This document shows, piece by piece, positions 25,028 through 33,946 of a stretch of DNA of 49,491 bases. Both the position numbers and the translations under genes were made by a program. A model generated the notes under the pieces. It was not told the origin of the DNA. It worked only from the letters and a program-made list of their open reading frames with translations, and did not search any database. Each line of letters begins with the position of its first letter. Position 1 is the first letter of the stretch. This DNA comes from an uncultured Prevotella sp. (GTDB lineage: Bacteria > Bacteroidota > Bacteroidia > Bacteroidales > Bacteroidaceae): contig CALZXH010000009.1 in NCBI GenBank assembly GCA_945830055.1, positions 1 through 49,491 of the forward strand, written 5' to 3'.

Positions 25028-27846
25028 ACCGTACTTTTTTGGATGAAGTGGCAGCAGACATGTTGCATAAGCTGGGCAATGACCTCTCACGGACTGTGGT
25101 GATATTCCCCAACAAGCGTGCACGGCTGTTTTTTGCAGAGAGTCTGTACAGGCATGCCGGACACGCATTGTGGAGCCCTTCTTATCTCACCATCAGCGAA
25201 CTGTTCCGTTCCTATTCTCCGCTGGTGGCTGCAGACGAGATAAAACTGGTAACAGAACTGCATCACTCCTATTGCATTTGCACAGGGTCAGACGAGTCTC
25301 TGGACCATTTCTACGGCTGGGGGCAAGTGATGCTGACCGACTTTGACGATATAGACAAAAACATGGCTGATGCAGGAAAAGTTCTTGCCAACGTGGCCGA
25401 TTTGCATGAGATGGATGACCTTTCGTATCTTTCAGAAGAACAGTTGGCTATGCTCAGGCAGTTCTTCGGTACACTGGTCGAGAACAAAACCACGGAAATG
25501 AAACGGCGGTTCCTGCAGATGTGGAAACAACTGTACAGCATATACGTCCACTATAACCAGGCACTCGACCAGCAAGGACTGGCATACGAAGGGGCACTTT
25601 ACAGAAGCGTTGCCAGCAACCCCCGGCTGTCTTTTCCATTTGACCGATACGTGTTTGTGGGATTCAACATGGTTCATCCAGTAGAACAGACCATGTTTCA
25701 GAGAATCAAAGATGCAGGCAAAGCCATGTTCTATTGGGACTTCGACCACTACTACATGCAGCCGATGCACGAGGCCGGGCATTACATATCCAGACTGATG
25801 GCATCGTTCCCTAACGAGCTGGACAGCCGTAACGCGTCGGTCTATAACTGTTTCAGCACACCAAAGAGCATCCGTCTTTTCGGGGCTTCCACCGACAACA
25901 TACAAGCAAGATATGTAAGCCGGTGGCTACTGGAAAACAACCGTTATGCCAAGGGAAAGCGCACCGCCATCATACTGTGCGACGAGAACATGCTGCCATC
26001 AGTAGTCCACTGTATTCCCGATGAGGTACCTACTATCAACATCACCACCGGTTATCCTCTGCATTTGTCACCCGTTGTTTCATTGGTACACCTGCTGCTC
26101 TCGCTTCAGGTATCCGGTTATGACAAGCAGAAGAAACGTTTTCTCAAGTCTTTTATACAAAGGGTGAAGAAGCATCCTTATGCAAAATACCTGGACAACC
26201 AGGAAGAGGACGTGTTTGTTCCTGTTGAGGAAAGAAGTCTCTCCGGATGGTTACTGCGCCAGATCAAAGGCGTGGCACGGCAACTGCCCGAACAGGAAAC
26301 CCCTTTCGCCAAGGAAGCCCTGTTCAGAACCTATACCATCATCAACCGTATGAACCAGCTGATAAGGAACGAAGAGATAAGCATCGACGGACACACGCTG
26401 ACCAGACTTCTTACACAGTTGCTGCGCCAGACTTCAGTACCCTTCCACGGCGAACCTGCTGCCGGTGTGCAGATAATGGGTGTGCTTGAAACCAGAAACC
26501 TTGATTTTGACCACATGCTCATCCTGTCGTGTGGAGAAGGGAACATCCCCCGCGGTCTCAACGATACATCATTCATACCCTATAGTGTACGCAAGGCACA
26601 CGGACTAACCACCATAGACAACAAGACAGCTATCTATGCCTATTACTTCTACCGGATGATCCAGCGCGCCAAAGACATCACCTTGGTCTATAATCATGCC
26701 ACAGCCAACGGCAAACGGGGCGAGATGAGCCGTTTTGTATTGCAACTGCTGGTAGAGAGCAACCATCCCATCGAGCGAGGCGTGCTTACCGGTAACCAGA
26801 TGGCACTGTCATATTCACCGGCATCCGTCGAAAAGTCAGACCATGCCATAGAGGCGTTGTGCCGGCGTTTTACAGCCTCTGATGACAGCATAGCCCGACT
26901 GACTCCCACTGCCATCAACCGTTATCTGAGATGCGGACTACAGTTCTACTACCGCTATGTCCTCAACATCAAAGACCAGTTGCCTGAAGACGATGAGGTG
27001 ATGGATCAACGCACCTTCGGCAACATTTTCCATGAGGCGTCACAATATATCTACGGGCAAATCGCAGACAAGCAGCATACCGTGAGCAAACAAGCCATCC
27101 AGACCATGCTGAAAAACGAGAACAGCATCCGGCTCGCCGTTGACAAAGCCTTCATCAAGGAGTTTGGCAGAGGGGTGCCGCAACAGGGAGGCTATTCCTA
27201 CAATGGTCTGGAACTTATCAACCGACAGGTGATTGTGACCTTTCTGAAACGTCTGCTACGCATCGACTTGCAGTTGGCGCCGTTCCAAATCCTGGGATTG
27301 GAATGTGACGTCATACGTCCCCATACCATCCACCTGCCTCAAGGAGAACTGCGCACCACCATCGGAGGCAGGATAGACCGTCTGGACTGCATTACGGATG
27401 AGCAGGGAAGGAAACGCATACGCGTCATTGACTACAAGACCGGCTCCTATACCAAATCCTCCATCGGTAGCATAGAACAACTCTTCAACACCAACCGGCC
27501 GCCGGCCAAGGGCAACTACTATATACAGGCCCTGCTCTACAGCATCCTGGTACAGTCTGAAAAGAGATACAATGCCGACGGAGACAGCGTAAGTCCTGCC
27601 CTGCTCTTCATCCAGCATGCTGTGGGCGAGGACTATGACCCTGCCATCGTCATAGACAGTCATCCTGTCCACGATGTATCTATGTATCAGGCAGAATTCA
27701 TGCAACAGCTGGACAATACATTACAGGAAATATTTGACACAAGCAAGCCTTTCATGCCTGCCACCAACCGCAACACATGTGATTTCTGTACCTACAGACA
27801 GATTTGTGGCATGGTTTTTGCAGATAGCAAAAAAGAGAAACCATAA
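25024..27846 (+). CDS. addB: AddB-like PD-(D/E)XK nuclease subunit
   Basis: A 940-residue protein pairing with the upstream AddA-like subunit. It begins with a degenerate helicase domain lacking a usable Walker A (VIFPNKRARLFF in its place). The C-terminal nuclease is GRIDRLD, then RVIDYKTGSY as the catalytic D-x-K pair. The iron-sulphur staple cysteines are one in RCGLQFYYRY and three in CDFCTYRQIC (Cx2Cx5C) near the end, as in AddB proteins. Start ATG 25024 overlaps the addA stop (ATGA); an earlier in-frame start at 24991 lies inside addA and is unlikely. htpG begins 14 bp downstream. Confidence 0.88.
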   Translation: MNRTFLDEVAADMLHKLGNDLSRTVVIFPNKRARLFFAESLYRHAGHALWSPSYLTISELFRSYSPLVAADEIKLVTELHHSYCICTGSDESLDHFYGWGQVMLTDFDDIDKNMADAGKVLANVADLHEMDDLSYLSEEQLAMLRQFFGTLVENKTTEMKRRFLQMWKQLYSIYVHYNQALDQQGLAYEGALYRSVASNPRLSFPFDRYVFVGFNMVHPVEQTMFQRIKDAGKAMFYWDFDHYYMQPMHEAGHYISRLMASFPNELDSRNASVYNCFSTPKSIRLFGASTDNIQARYVSRWLLENNRYAKGKRTAIILCDENMLPSVVHCIPDEVPTINITTGYPLHLSPVVSLVHLLLSLQVSGYDKQKKRFLKSFIQRVKKHPYAKYLDNQEEDVFVPVEERSLSGWLLRQIKGVARQLPEQETPFAKEALFRTYTIINRMNQLIRNEEISIDGHTLTRLLTQLLRQTSVPFHGEPAAGVQIMGVLETRNLDFDHMLILSCGEGNIPRGLNDTSFIPYSVRKAHGLTTIDNKTAIYAYYFYRMIQRAKDITLVYNHATANGKRGEMSRFVLQLLVESNHPIERGVLTGNQMALSYSPASVEKSDHAIEALCRRFTASDDSIARLTPTAINRYLRCGLQFYYRYVLNIKDQLPEDDEVMDQRTFGNIFHEASQYIYGQIADKQHTVSKQAIQTMLKNENSIRLAVDKAFIKEFGRGVPQQGGYSYNGLELINRQVIVTFLKRLLRIDLQLAPFQILGLECDVIRPHTIHLPQGELRTTIGGRIDRLDCITDEQGRKRIRVIDYKTGSYTKSSIGSIEQLFNTNRPPAKGNYYIQALLYSILVQSEKRYNADGDSVSPALLFIQHAVGEDYDPAIVIDSHPVHDVSMYQAEFMQQLDNTLQEIFDTSKPFMPATNRNTCDFCTYRQICGMVFADSKKEKP

Positions 27847-27860
27847 AAATAAAATAAACT

Positions 27861-29921
27861 ATGCAACAAGGTACAATTGGAGTAACTACGGAAAACATAT
27901 TCCCGGTAATCAAAAAATTCTTGTATTCTGACCATGAGATATTTCTGCGCGAGATGGTATCCAATGCTGTGGATGCCACACAGAAGCTGAAGACCCTGGC
28001 AGCCAAAGGTGAGTTCAAAGGCAACACCGACAATCTCACCGTACGCGTCAGCATGGACGAGAAGGCAGGAACAATCACCATCAGTGACCAAGGCATCGGA
28101 ATGACAGCTGAAGAAATCGAGAAGTACATCAATCAGATAGCCTTCTCGGGTGTCAATGACTTCCTGGAAAAATACAAGGACAATGCCAACAACATCATCG
28201 GCCACTTCGGATTGGGTTTCTACTCATCCTTCATGGTGAGCAAGAAGGTAGAGATAGTGACTCTGAGCTACAAGGACAATGCCCAGGCAATGAAGTGGAG
28301 CTGCGACGGCAGCCCCGCCTACCAGATGGAAGAGGTGCAGAAAGCAGACCGCGGTACTGACATCATCCTGTATATCGACGACGACTGCAAGGAGTTTTTA
28401 GACAAGCACAAGATCGAGAGCTTACTCAACAAGTACTGCAAGTTCATGCCTGTTTCCGTGGCATTCGGCAAGAAGACCGAATGGAAGGATGGCAAGCAGC
28501 AGGAAACCGATGAAGACAATGTCATCAACAACGTGGAACCACTGTGGACAAAGGCTCCCAGCACACTGAAGGATGAGGACTACAAGAGTTTTTACCGCAC
28601 CCTCTACCCCATGCACGATGAACCGCTTTTCTGGATACATCTCAACGTGGATTATCCTTTCAACCTCACCGGCATCCTGTATTTCCCCCGCATCCAGTCA
28701 AATATCGAACTACAGAGAAACAAAATACAGCTATACTGCAACCAGGTGTTTGTAACCGACCAGGTAGAAGGGATTGTACCCGACTTCCTGACGTTGCTGC
28801 ACGGTGTCATTGATTCACCGGACATTCCGCTGAACGTAAGCCGCAGTTATCTGCAGAGCGACCGCGATGTGAAGAAGATTTCCTCCTATATCACCAAAAA
28901 GGTGAGCGATCGTTTGGCATCCATCTTCAAGGAGAACCGAAAGGACTACGAAGAGAAATGGGATCATCTGAAACTCTTCATCGACTACGGACTGCTGAGC
29001 GAAGAGTCGTTCTACGATCGCGCCAAAGAGTTCTTCCTGCTCAAAGACTCCGAGGGAAAATACTTCACTTTTGAAGAATACCAGACACTGATCAAGGACA
29101 ACCAGACCGATAAAGACGGCAATCTGATCTATCTTTATGCCAACAACTTCAACGACCAGTACAGTTACATTGAAGCAGCCAAGAGCAAGGGCTACAGTGT
29201 ATTGCTGCTCGACGGCCAGCTGGACGTGCCATTGGTTTCCATGCTGGAACAGAAGTTCGAGAAGAGCAGGTTCACACGTGTTGACGGCGATGTGATAGAC
29301 CGCCTGATTGTCAAGGACGATGCTAAGACCACCTCTTTCTCTGACGAAGAGAAAGACAACATCACCACGGTATTCAACAGCAGAATGCCCCAAATAGACA
29401 AGACGGAGTTCATGGTGGATGTACAGGCTCTTGGCGAGACAGCCCAACCGGTCATCATCACTCAGAGCGAGTACATGCGCAGAATGAAAGACATCAGTCG
29501 CTATCAGCCGGGTATGGCCTTCTATGCACAGATGCCCGACACATATACCGTGGTGCTCAACAGCGACCATGCGCTGATTAAGAACGTACTGGACAACTGT
29601 ACGGCAAAGACTGCGGATGAACTGAAGCCGGTATGCAGCGAGATAAAAGGACTCGAAGCACGACTTGCTGCCATCAGACAGTCCACTGACAAGAAAAAGC
29701 CAGAGGAAGTGACACAGGAAGAAAAGGATAACCGCGAACAGACTGAGAAGGCTATTGGCGAGCAAAAGGAAAAGCGCAACAGCATCCTGGCACAGTATGC
29801 CAAGGACAACGCCGTTGTCAACCAGCTTATCGACTTGGCACTCCTGCAGAACGGCATGCTCAAGGGAGCTGCCTTGGATGCCTTCCTGAAGCGTTCGGTA
29901 CAGCTCATCAAGGAAGCATGA
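27861..29921 (+). CDS. htpG: Hsp90-family chaperone HtpG
   Basis: A 686-residue cytosolic Hsp90. The N-terminal ATPase contains EIFLREMVSNAVDATQK, ISDQGIGMTAEEIEKYINQ and IGHFGLGFYSSFMV, the GHKL nucleotide-binding site. The middle domain has RSYLQSDRDVKKISSYI, and the C-terminal dimerisation part holds a Lys/Glu-rich stretch at about residues 610-645 (KKKPEEVTQEEKDNREQTEK). Length is slightly above the E. coli form. It lies 14 bp after addB and may be partly cotranscribed. No heat-shock operator was recognised. Confidence 0.95.
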   Translation: MQQGTIGVTTENIFPVIKKFLYSDHEIFLREMVSNAVDATQKLKTLAAKGEFKGNTDNLTVRVSMDEKAGTITISDQGIGMTAEEIEKYINQIAFSGVNDFLEKYKDNANNIIGHFGLGFYSSFMVSKKVEIVTLSYKDNAQAMKWSCDGSPAYQMEEVQKADRGTDIILYIDDDCKEFLDKHKIESLLNKYCKFMPVSVAFGKKTEWKDGKQQETDEDNVINNVEPLWTKAPSTLKDEDYKSFYRTLYPMHDEPLFWIHLNVDYPFNLTGILYFPRIQSNIELQRNKIQLYCNQVFVTDQVEGIVPDFLTLLHGVIDSPDIPLNVSRSYLQSDRDVKKISSYITKKVSDRLASIFKENRKDYEEKWDHLKLFIDYGLLSEESFYDRAKEFFLLKDSEGKYFTFEEYQTLIKDNQTDKDGNLIYLYANNFNDQYSYIEAAKSKGYSVLLLDGQLDVPLVSMLEQKFEKSRFTRVDGDVIDRLIVKDDAKTTSFSDEEKDNITTVFNSRMPQIDKTEFMVDVQALGETAQPVIITQSEYMRRMKDISRYQPGMAFYAQMPDTYTVVLNSDHALIKNVLDNCTAKTADELKPVCSEIKGLEARLAAIRQSTDKKKPEEVTQEEKDNREQTEKAIGEQKEKRNSILAQYAKDNAVVNQLIDLALLQNGMLKGAALDAFLKRSVQLIKEA

Positions 29922-29926
29922 CAAAA

Positions 29927-29954
29927 CGCCCCTTTGCCACTATGGCAAGGGGCG
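29927..29954. terminator. Strong hairpin after htpG
   Basis: CGCCCC-T-TTGCC (29927-29938) pairs with GGCAA-GGGGCG (29944-29954), one bulged T, loop about 5 nt. No T-run follows on the plus strand; T-rich sequence is on the minus side, so it may act in both directions or simply protect the 3' end. Confidence 0.5.
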
Positions 29955-29984
29955 CATGGCATATAACATAAAAAAGGTTATTTG

Positions 29985-30016
29985 TTTTGCTTTTTCTCCA
30001 TTAATCAGTAATTTTG
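29985..30016 (+). promoter_or_regulatory. Promoter of the membrane protein gene
   Basis: TTTTG 29985-29989 and TAATTTTG 30009-30016 with a 19-bp spacer. The ATG at 30051 follows about 30 nt after the expected start. Confidence 0.65.
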
Positions 30017-30050
30017 CAGAGAATATCGTTTACCGCATAATTACTGATTG

Positions 30051-30986
30051 ATGGAGAATTCATTTTACGACGCCCCCGTCAAAGGGCACAGCATAGCAGG
30101 CATCATCAAGCATGGCTTCCGACTGATGTTTCACAACAAGCACATACTCATCAAGCACTCGCTGCTCACTTCAGTGCTGTTTGCTGTCATATTCATGCTT
30201 CTCACTATCACCTGCTCGCTGGCCCTGTCCCATCCGTCAGGGCTCCTCTATGCCATTGTGGCAGCAGGCATACTGTTCATCCTCGGTGGACTGGTGGAAA
30301 CAGGGTTCTATGCCAACCATGTAGAGATGCTCTCGCTCCATCTGCACCAGGGTAGCATGCAGATGCCCAGACTCCGTTTCGTCCATTTCAACAAGAAGGC
30401 ATATTGGCGCACTTTCAAAGGCATCCTGTTTGTCGTTATCCTTACACTCATACCCTGTGTCCTGTTTGCCGCCTTTGCCTATTGGAGAGACCTGTTTAAT
30501 ATAGGATTTGACGGCACTCTGCCGCACATTGCCACCCGGTTTTCAGAGCATCCCATTTCATCTTTCCTCGGTGTCTTGGTGTGGGGCATCCTGCAACTGC
30601 TGCTGGTTCCGCTGTATTTCATCCTGATGAAATACATGTTAGAGCCCGGCATGTCTCTTTGGAAATGCATTACAGGGAATCTCAGGATTTCGACAGAGAA
30701 GTACGGAAAAATCTTTTCCGTCATACTTATAGATTCTCTTATATTGCTGTGTATCAGCATCATTTTGCTTCTCCCCAATGCCATCATCTGGATTGCAAAG
30801 GTAGAGTATATGCGAGGTTGCTTGATATCCGATCCTGTTGACTTTCCCGGATACATTGACTGGCTGCAGCCTCTATTGGCATTGATATGCGGATGGTGCC
30901 TCCTTGTATCCCGTCTGGTTATCCTCTACACAGGCTACTATCTTTATGGTAGCATAGAGCACTCGCGTCAGGAACAGATTGCGTAA
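30051..30986 (+). CDS. Multi-pass membrane protein of unknown function
   Basis: A 311-residue protein with about six hydrophobic helices (for example LLTSVLFAVIFMLLTITCSL, AIVAAGILFILGGLVETGF, GILFVVILTLIPCVLFAAFA, VILIDSLILLCISIILLLP, PLLALICGWCLLVSRLVILY). There are no transporter signature motifs I recognise. The layout resembles Bacteroidales membrane proteins with paired helices and short loops. ATG 30051 is chosen over a TTG at 30048. It is followed by hisB after 60 bp, possibly in one transcript. Function cannot be assigned. Confidence 0.78.
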   Translation: MENSFYDAPVKGHSIAGIIKHGFRLMFHNKHILIKHSLLTSVLFAVIFMLLTITCSLALSHPSGLLYAIVAAGILFILGGLVETGFYANHVEMLSLHLHQGSMQMPRLRFVHFNKKAYWRTFKGILFVVILTLIPCVLFAAFAYWRDLFNIGFDGTLPHIATRFSEHPISSFLGVLVWGILQLLLVPLYFILMKYMLEPGMSLWKCITGNLRISTEKYGKIFSVILIDSLILLCISIILLLPNAIIWIAKVEYMRGCLISDPVDFPGYIDWLQPLLALICGWCLLVSRLVILYTGYYLYGSIEHSRQEQIA

Positions 30987-31046
30987 ATCCCATTACCGAC
31001 TGTATTGACCAAACCTTTATCTCATCACACAACACCAATTTCTGAT

Positions 31047-32126
31047 ATGGAACAACCCAAGAAAATACTATTTATAGACAGAGACGGAACGCTCATACAA
31101 GAACCGGAAGACGAGCAGATTGATGCCGTTGAGAAACTCACGTTCGTTCCGGGAGCCATAAGGAATCTGGGCTTTATTCGAGGCCATCTTGACTATCTGT
31201 TCGTGATGGTAAGCAACCAGGACGGACTGGGTACACCTTCTTTTCCTGAAGACACATTCTGGCCTGTACACAACCTCATTCTGCGCACGCTGGAGGGCGA
31301 GGGTGTGACATTCGACGACATTCTCATCGACCGTCATTTCCCGGAAGACAATGCCCCGACAAGAAAGCCGGGCACTGCCATGGTCGAGAAATATATGAAC
31401 GACCCTGCCTACAACATCGCAGAAAGTTATGTGATAGGAGACAGGGAGACCGACCGCCAGTTTGCCGAAAACATAGGCTGCAAGAGCCTAATCATCGGAA
31501 AAGACGAATTGACATGGGACAAAATCACAGAACTCTTGTTTGCCGGTGAACGCACGGCAAGCATACAGCGTACCACACACGAGACTGACATCCGTGTAAG
31601 CATGAACCTGGACGGTCATGGCAGATGTAACATACACACAGGACTGGGATTCTTCGACCACATGCTTGAACAGATAGGACGTCACGGAGGTATCGACCTG
31701 GATGTAGAAGTGAAAGGTGACCTGTATGTGGACGAACACCATACCATTGAAGATACTGCCATTGTATTGGGTCAGTGCATCCATCAGGCATTGGGCAGCA
31801 AGCGTGGCATAGAGCGATACGGATTCTGTCTGCCTATGGATGATTGTCTGTGTAACGTAGCTCTCGACTTCGGCGGGCGTCCCTGGCTGGTTTGGAACGC
31901 GGAGTTCAAGCGCGAAAAGATTGGTGAAATGCCCACCGAGATGTTCTACCATTTCTTCAAGAGCCTCAGCGACAGTGCGCTGATGAACCTCAACATCTCT
32001 GCTGAGGGCACGAACGAGCACCACAAAATCGAGGCCATCTTCAAAGCCTTTGCAAGAGCTGTCAAAATGGCTGTACGTCGTGACATCCACCACTTCGATT
32101 TGCCTTCAACCAAAGGTCAATTATAA
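31047..32126 (+). CDS. hisB: Bifunctional histidinol-phosphatase/imidazoleglycerol-phosphate dehydratase
   Basis: A 359-residue two-domain enzyme for histidine biosynthesis. The N-terminal HAD phosphatase starts [14 protein letters not shown] (the DxD nucleophile motif) and has [16 protein letters not shown]. The C-terminal dehydratase has [26 protein letters not shown] and [16 protein letters not shown], with the paired His-rich metal sites, and ends [32 protein letters not shown]. ATG 31047 fits the normal start; the in-frame 31005 start adds non-conserved residues. No other his gene is in the window, which is unusual, since hisB usually sits with hisGDC in Bacteroidota. Confidence 0.94.
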   Translation: MEQPKKILFIDRDGTLIQEPEDEQIDAVEKLTFVPGAIRNLGFIRGHLDYLFVMVSNQDGLGTPSFPEDTFWPVHNLILRTLEGEGVTFDDILIDRHFPEDNAPTRKPGTAMVEKYMNDPAYNIAESYVIGDRETDRQFAENIGCKSLIIGKDELTWDKITELLFAGERTASIQRTTHETDIRVSMNLDGHGRCNIHTGLGFFDHMLEQIGRHGGIDLDVEVKGDLYVDEHHTIEDTAIVLGQCIHQALGSKRGIERYGFCLPMDDCLCNVALDFGGRPWLVWNAEFKREKIGEMPTEMFYHFFKSLSDSALMNLNISAEGTNEHHKIEAIFKAFARAVKMAVRRDIHHFDLPSTKGQL

Positions 32127-32152
32127 GTATTTAAACAACTGGGAATCAATCT

Positions 32153-32200
32153 CTAACCGATTACTCTATTCACTTGCTAACCGCTTACCATATCCGCTTG
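32153..32200. repeat. Two 24-bp imperfect direct repeats
   Basis: CTAACCGATTAC... (32153-32176) is followed directly by CTAACCGCTTAC... (32177-32200), agreeing at 19 of 24 positions, in the gap between hisB and the sugar-binding gene. Confidence 0.6.
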
Positions 32201-32253
32201 TTGTATTCTGTTGAGCCGGTTTTGACCTACTCGATTGTTAAATCTTAAGGTTA

Positions 32254-32271
32254 TCGGTAAACATTTACCGA
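32254..32271. promoter_or_regulatory. Perfect 8+8 bp palindrome, candidate operator
   Basis: TCGGTAAA (32254-32261) and TTTACCGA (32264-32271) flank a 2-bp centre. It lies 40 bp before the start of the sugar-binding gene, just ahead of a TATTGC resembling a weakened -7 box. The symmetry is right for a LacI-type or other dimeric regulator, but the regulator is not known. Confidence 0.5.
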
Positions 32272-32310
32272 AGTATTGCAGAATAATTACTGTTATAAAT
32301 ATTGATAATA

Positions 32311-33168
32311 ATGGGAAATACAGACAAAATTACCATTGGCTTAGTGATGAAGTCATTAAACGCCGAGTTTTTCAAGTCTATGCAGAAAGGCGCTGAACTT
32401 TTCAGTGCCTCACATGACGAGTATCGCCTGATATCTGTAGGTACGGATTCTCAAACAGAGATAGAAGAACAGATAGCCTTGATTGACAAGCTGGTAGATG
32501 AAGGCGTGGATGCACTGGTAGTCGTTCCTATAGACTCCAAAGCCCTTGTAGCTCCGGTTGTCAGAGCAATAAGCCGAGGAGTGATAGTAGTAAATATTGA
32601 TATTAAGTTGGATGAGGACATGCTTTCTGCTGCCGGGGTTAATCTTACTTATGTAGGTCCTGATAATTTTACAGCCTCTTATGAATTAGGTAGTAGATTG
32701 TCTTCCTGTTTAAACCCTGGAGATAAAGTTGTGATGATAGAAGGCTTGCCTGTTGCCGAGAATGCAAAAGAGCGTAAGGCGGGATTTGTGAAGGCTATCG
32801 ACGAACGAGGACTTCTATTAGCAGACAGTCGTCCTGCAGATTGGGAGACATATAAAGCTGCTGATGTGTTCAGACAAATTTATGATGAACATTCAGATAT
32901 AAAGGCTGTTTTCTGTTGTAATGATGCGATGGCGCTTGGGGTTATTGATGTATTAAAGTCATACGGTAAAGAACCTGGTGCGGTAAAAGTAATAGGTTTT
33001 GACAATGATGAGGCAATGAAACCTCTTATGAACGAAGGCTGGCTTTATGGTACGGTTGATGCTTTTGGCTCGCAGATGGCAGTTGAGGGAATAAAGCAGG
33101 TCTTAAGAACTATAGAAGGTTTAAAGGGTGGTGGAGTATATTCTACTCCTTATGAAATAATAATATAA
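32311..33168 (+). CDS. Periplasmic-binding-protein-like sugar sensor lacking a signal peptide
   Basis: A 285-residue protein of the Peripla_BP_4 (RbsB-like) family. The two-lobe pattern is clear: KITIGLVMKSLNAEFFKSMQKGAE at the start, EGVDALVVVPIDSKALVAPV, the hinge strand VVNIDI, NAKERKAGFVKAI, AVFCCNDAMALGVIDVLKSYG and VKVIGFDNDEA. Exported relatives begin with a signal peptide or lipobox; here the first residues go straight into the domain, so it should be cytoplasmic unless a start was lost. No ABC permease or ATPase is near. It may act as a cytoplasmic ligand sensor, but no DNA-binding domain is fused. Codon use is more AT-rich than neighbouring genes. The stop TAA forms the first bases of the repeat element at 33166-33521. 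Confidence 0.78.
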   Translation: MGNTDKITIGLVMKSLNAEFFKSMQKGAELFSASHDEYRLISVGTDSQTEIEEQIALIDKLVDEGVDALVVVPIDSKALVAPVVRAISRGVIVVNIDIKLDEDMLSAAGVNLTYVGPDNFTASYELGSRLSSCLNPGDKVVMIEGLPVAENAKERKAGFVKAIDERGLLLADSRPADWETYKAADVFRQIYDEHSDIKAVFCCNDAMALGVIDVLKSYGKEPGAVKVIGFDNDEAMKPLMNEGWLYGTVDAFGSQMAVEGIKQVLRTIEGLKGGGVYSTPYEIII

Positions 33169-33521
33169 CGTAAGTTCGACGAATTGTGCGCACTGACTGC
33201 TTGCTGATGAGCTTTGCGAATAAAGTGCAGTCTGCGCCTAGCCCAGGGCAGAATGGAGCGAAGCGGAATGACACCCTGGGTTTGATGGATGCATTTGGAT
33301 ACGCCTTGAAAAGGCAAAAGCGTTAATACTTTGCTTGTGTATGAATGCTTTTGGGCTTACAGCCCGTATTTGCTCCACACGATAAAGACCCAGGGCGTTG
33401 CCCTGGGCTATGCGCAAGCTGCACTTTATTCGCAAAGCTCATCAGCAAGCAGTCAGTGCGCACAAATCATCAGATAGCAGACTGGAGGTGGCAATCATTC
33501 GTATTCGTCGAACTCACGTTA
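33166..33521. repeat. 356-bp inverted-repeat element with structured core, copy 2
   Basis: The termini TAACGTAAGTTCGACGAAT (33166-33184) and its inverse (33503-33521) match at 18 of 19 positions. Inside them a perfect 45-bp inverted repeat joins 33186-33230 to 33419-33463. The core (33234-33415) repeats the nested stems and hairpins of copy 1 at 1792-1974. The 5' side is continuous, while the 3' side has about 39 bp between the 45-bp arm and the terminus. There is no transposase or credible ORF. The upstream gene's stop codon is part of the left terminus, consistent with insertion at that gene's end. A non-autonomous mobile element is the simplest reading. Confidence 0.85.
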
Positions 33522-33687
33522 AACCCAAATCGGTCATTAGCGTTATGATGATAACATCTTGTATTTTTGAGCAGATTTCTTTTCGGTTTGAGGGAGCAAT
33601 GGGGTTCCATTGTAACGGAAAAGCGGAAAGACAGATGAAAAAAAGAAAGTATGTTTGCGCAGAATAGTCTAATGACCGATTTGGGTT
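33522..33687. repeat. Segment bounded by perfect 19-bp inverted repeats
   Basis: AACCCAAATCGGTCATTAG (33522-33540) is exactly repeated in inverse at 33669-33687 around 128 bp. Inside are a hairpin CAATGG-ggtt-CCATTG (33597-33612) and two perfect TAnnTTTG boxes: TATTTTTG 33562-33569 and TATGTTTG 33650-33657. The latter points out through the right repeat. No -33 TTG is found at the right distance. It abuts the 356-bp element directly. It may be an invertible promoter or a small non-autonomous element (see findings). Confidence 0.75.
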
Positions 33688-33946
33688 AAAATATGGTATC
33701 GATTTCATTGCTGGTGTTAACTTGTATGGACCAGAGGATGTGAGTATGCAAATATTGCCAAAACACTACCTTATAAATGCCATGTATTCTTTGTTCGTCC
33801 GTGCCAAAATACAGATTCTCTATCTGCTTGTCATGCGCTTCTACATACAGAATGTCTAATCGGAATCGAAATTAAAAGAACTCTATCCTTCAAGTGAACG
33901 GGTATGCTCCGGAATATGTTTAGAAATCAGCGGATTACCAAATGTT

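Noticed and set aside
33522..33687. Insertion sequence
   Set aside because: Only 166 bp with no transposase frame; at most a non-autonomous element or a switch.
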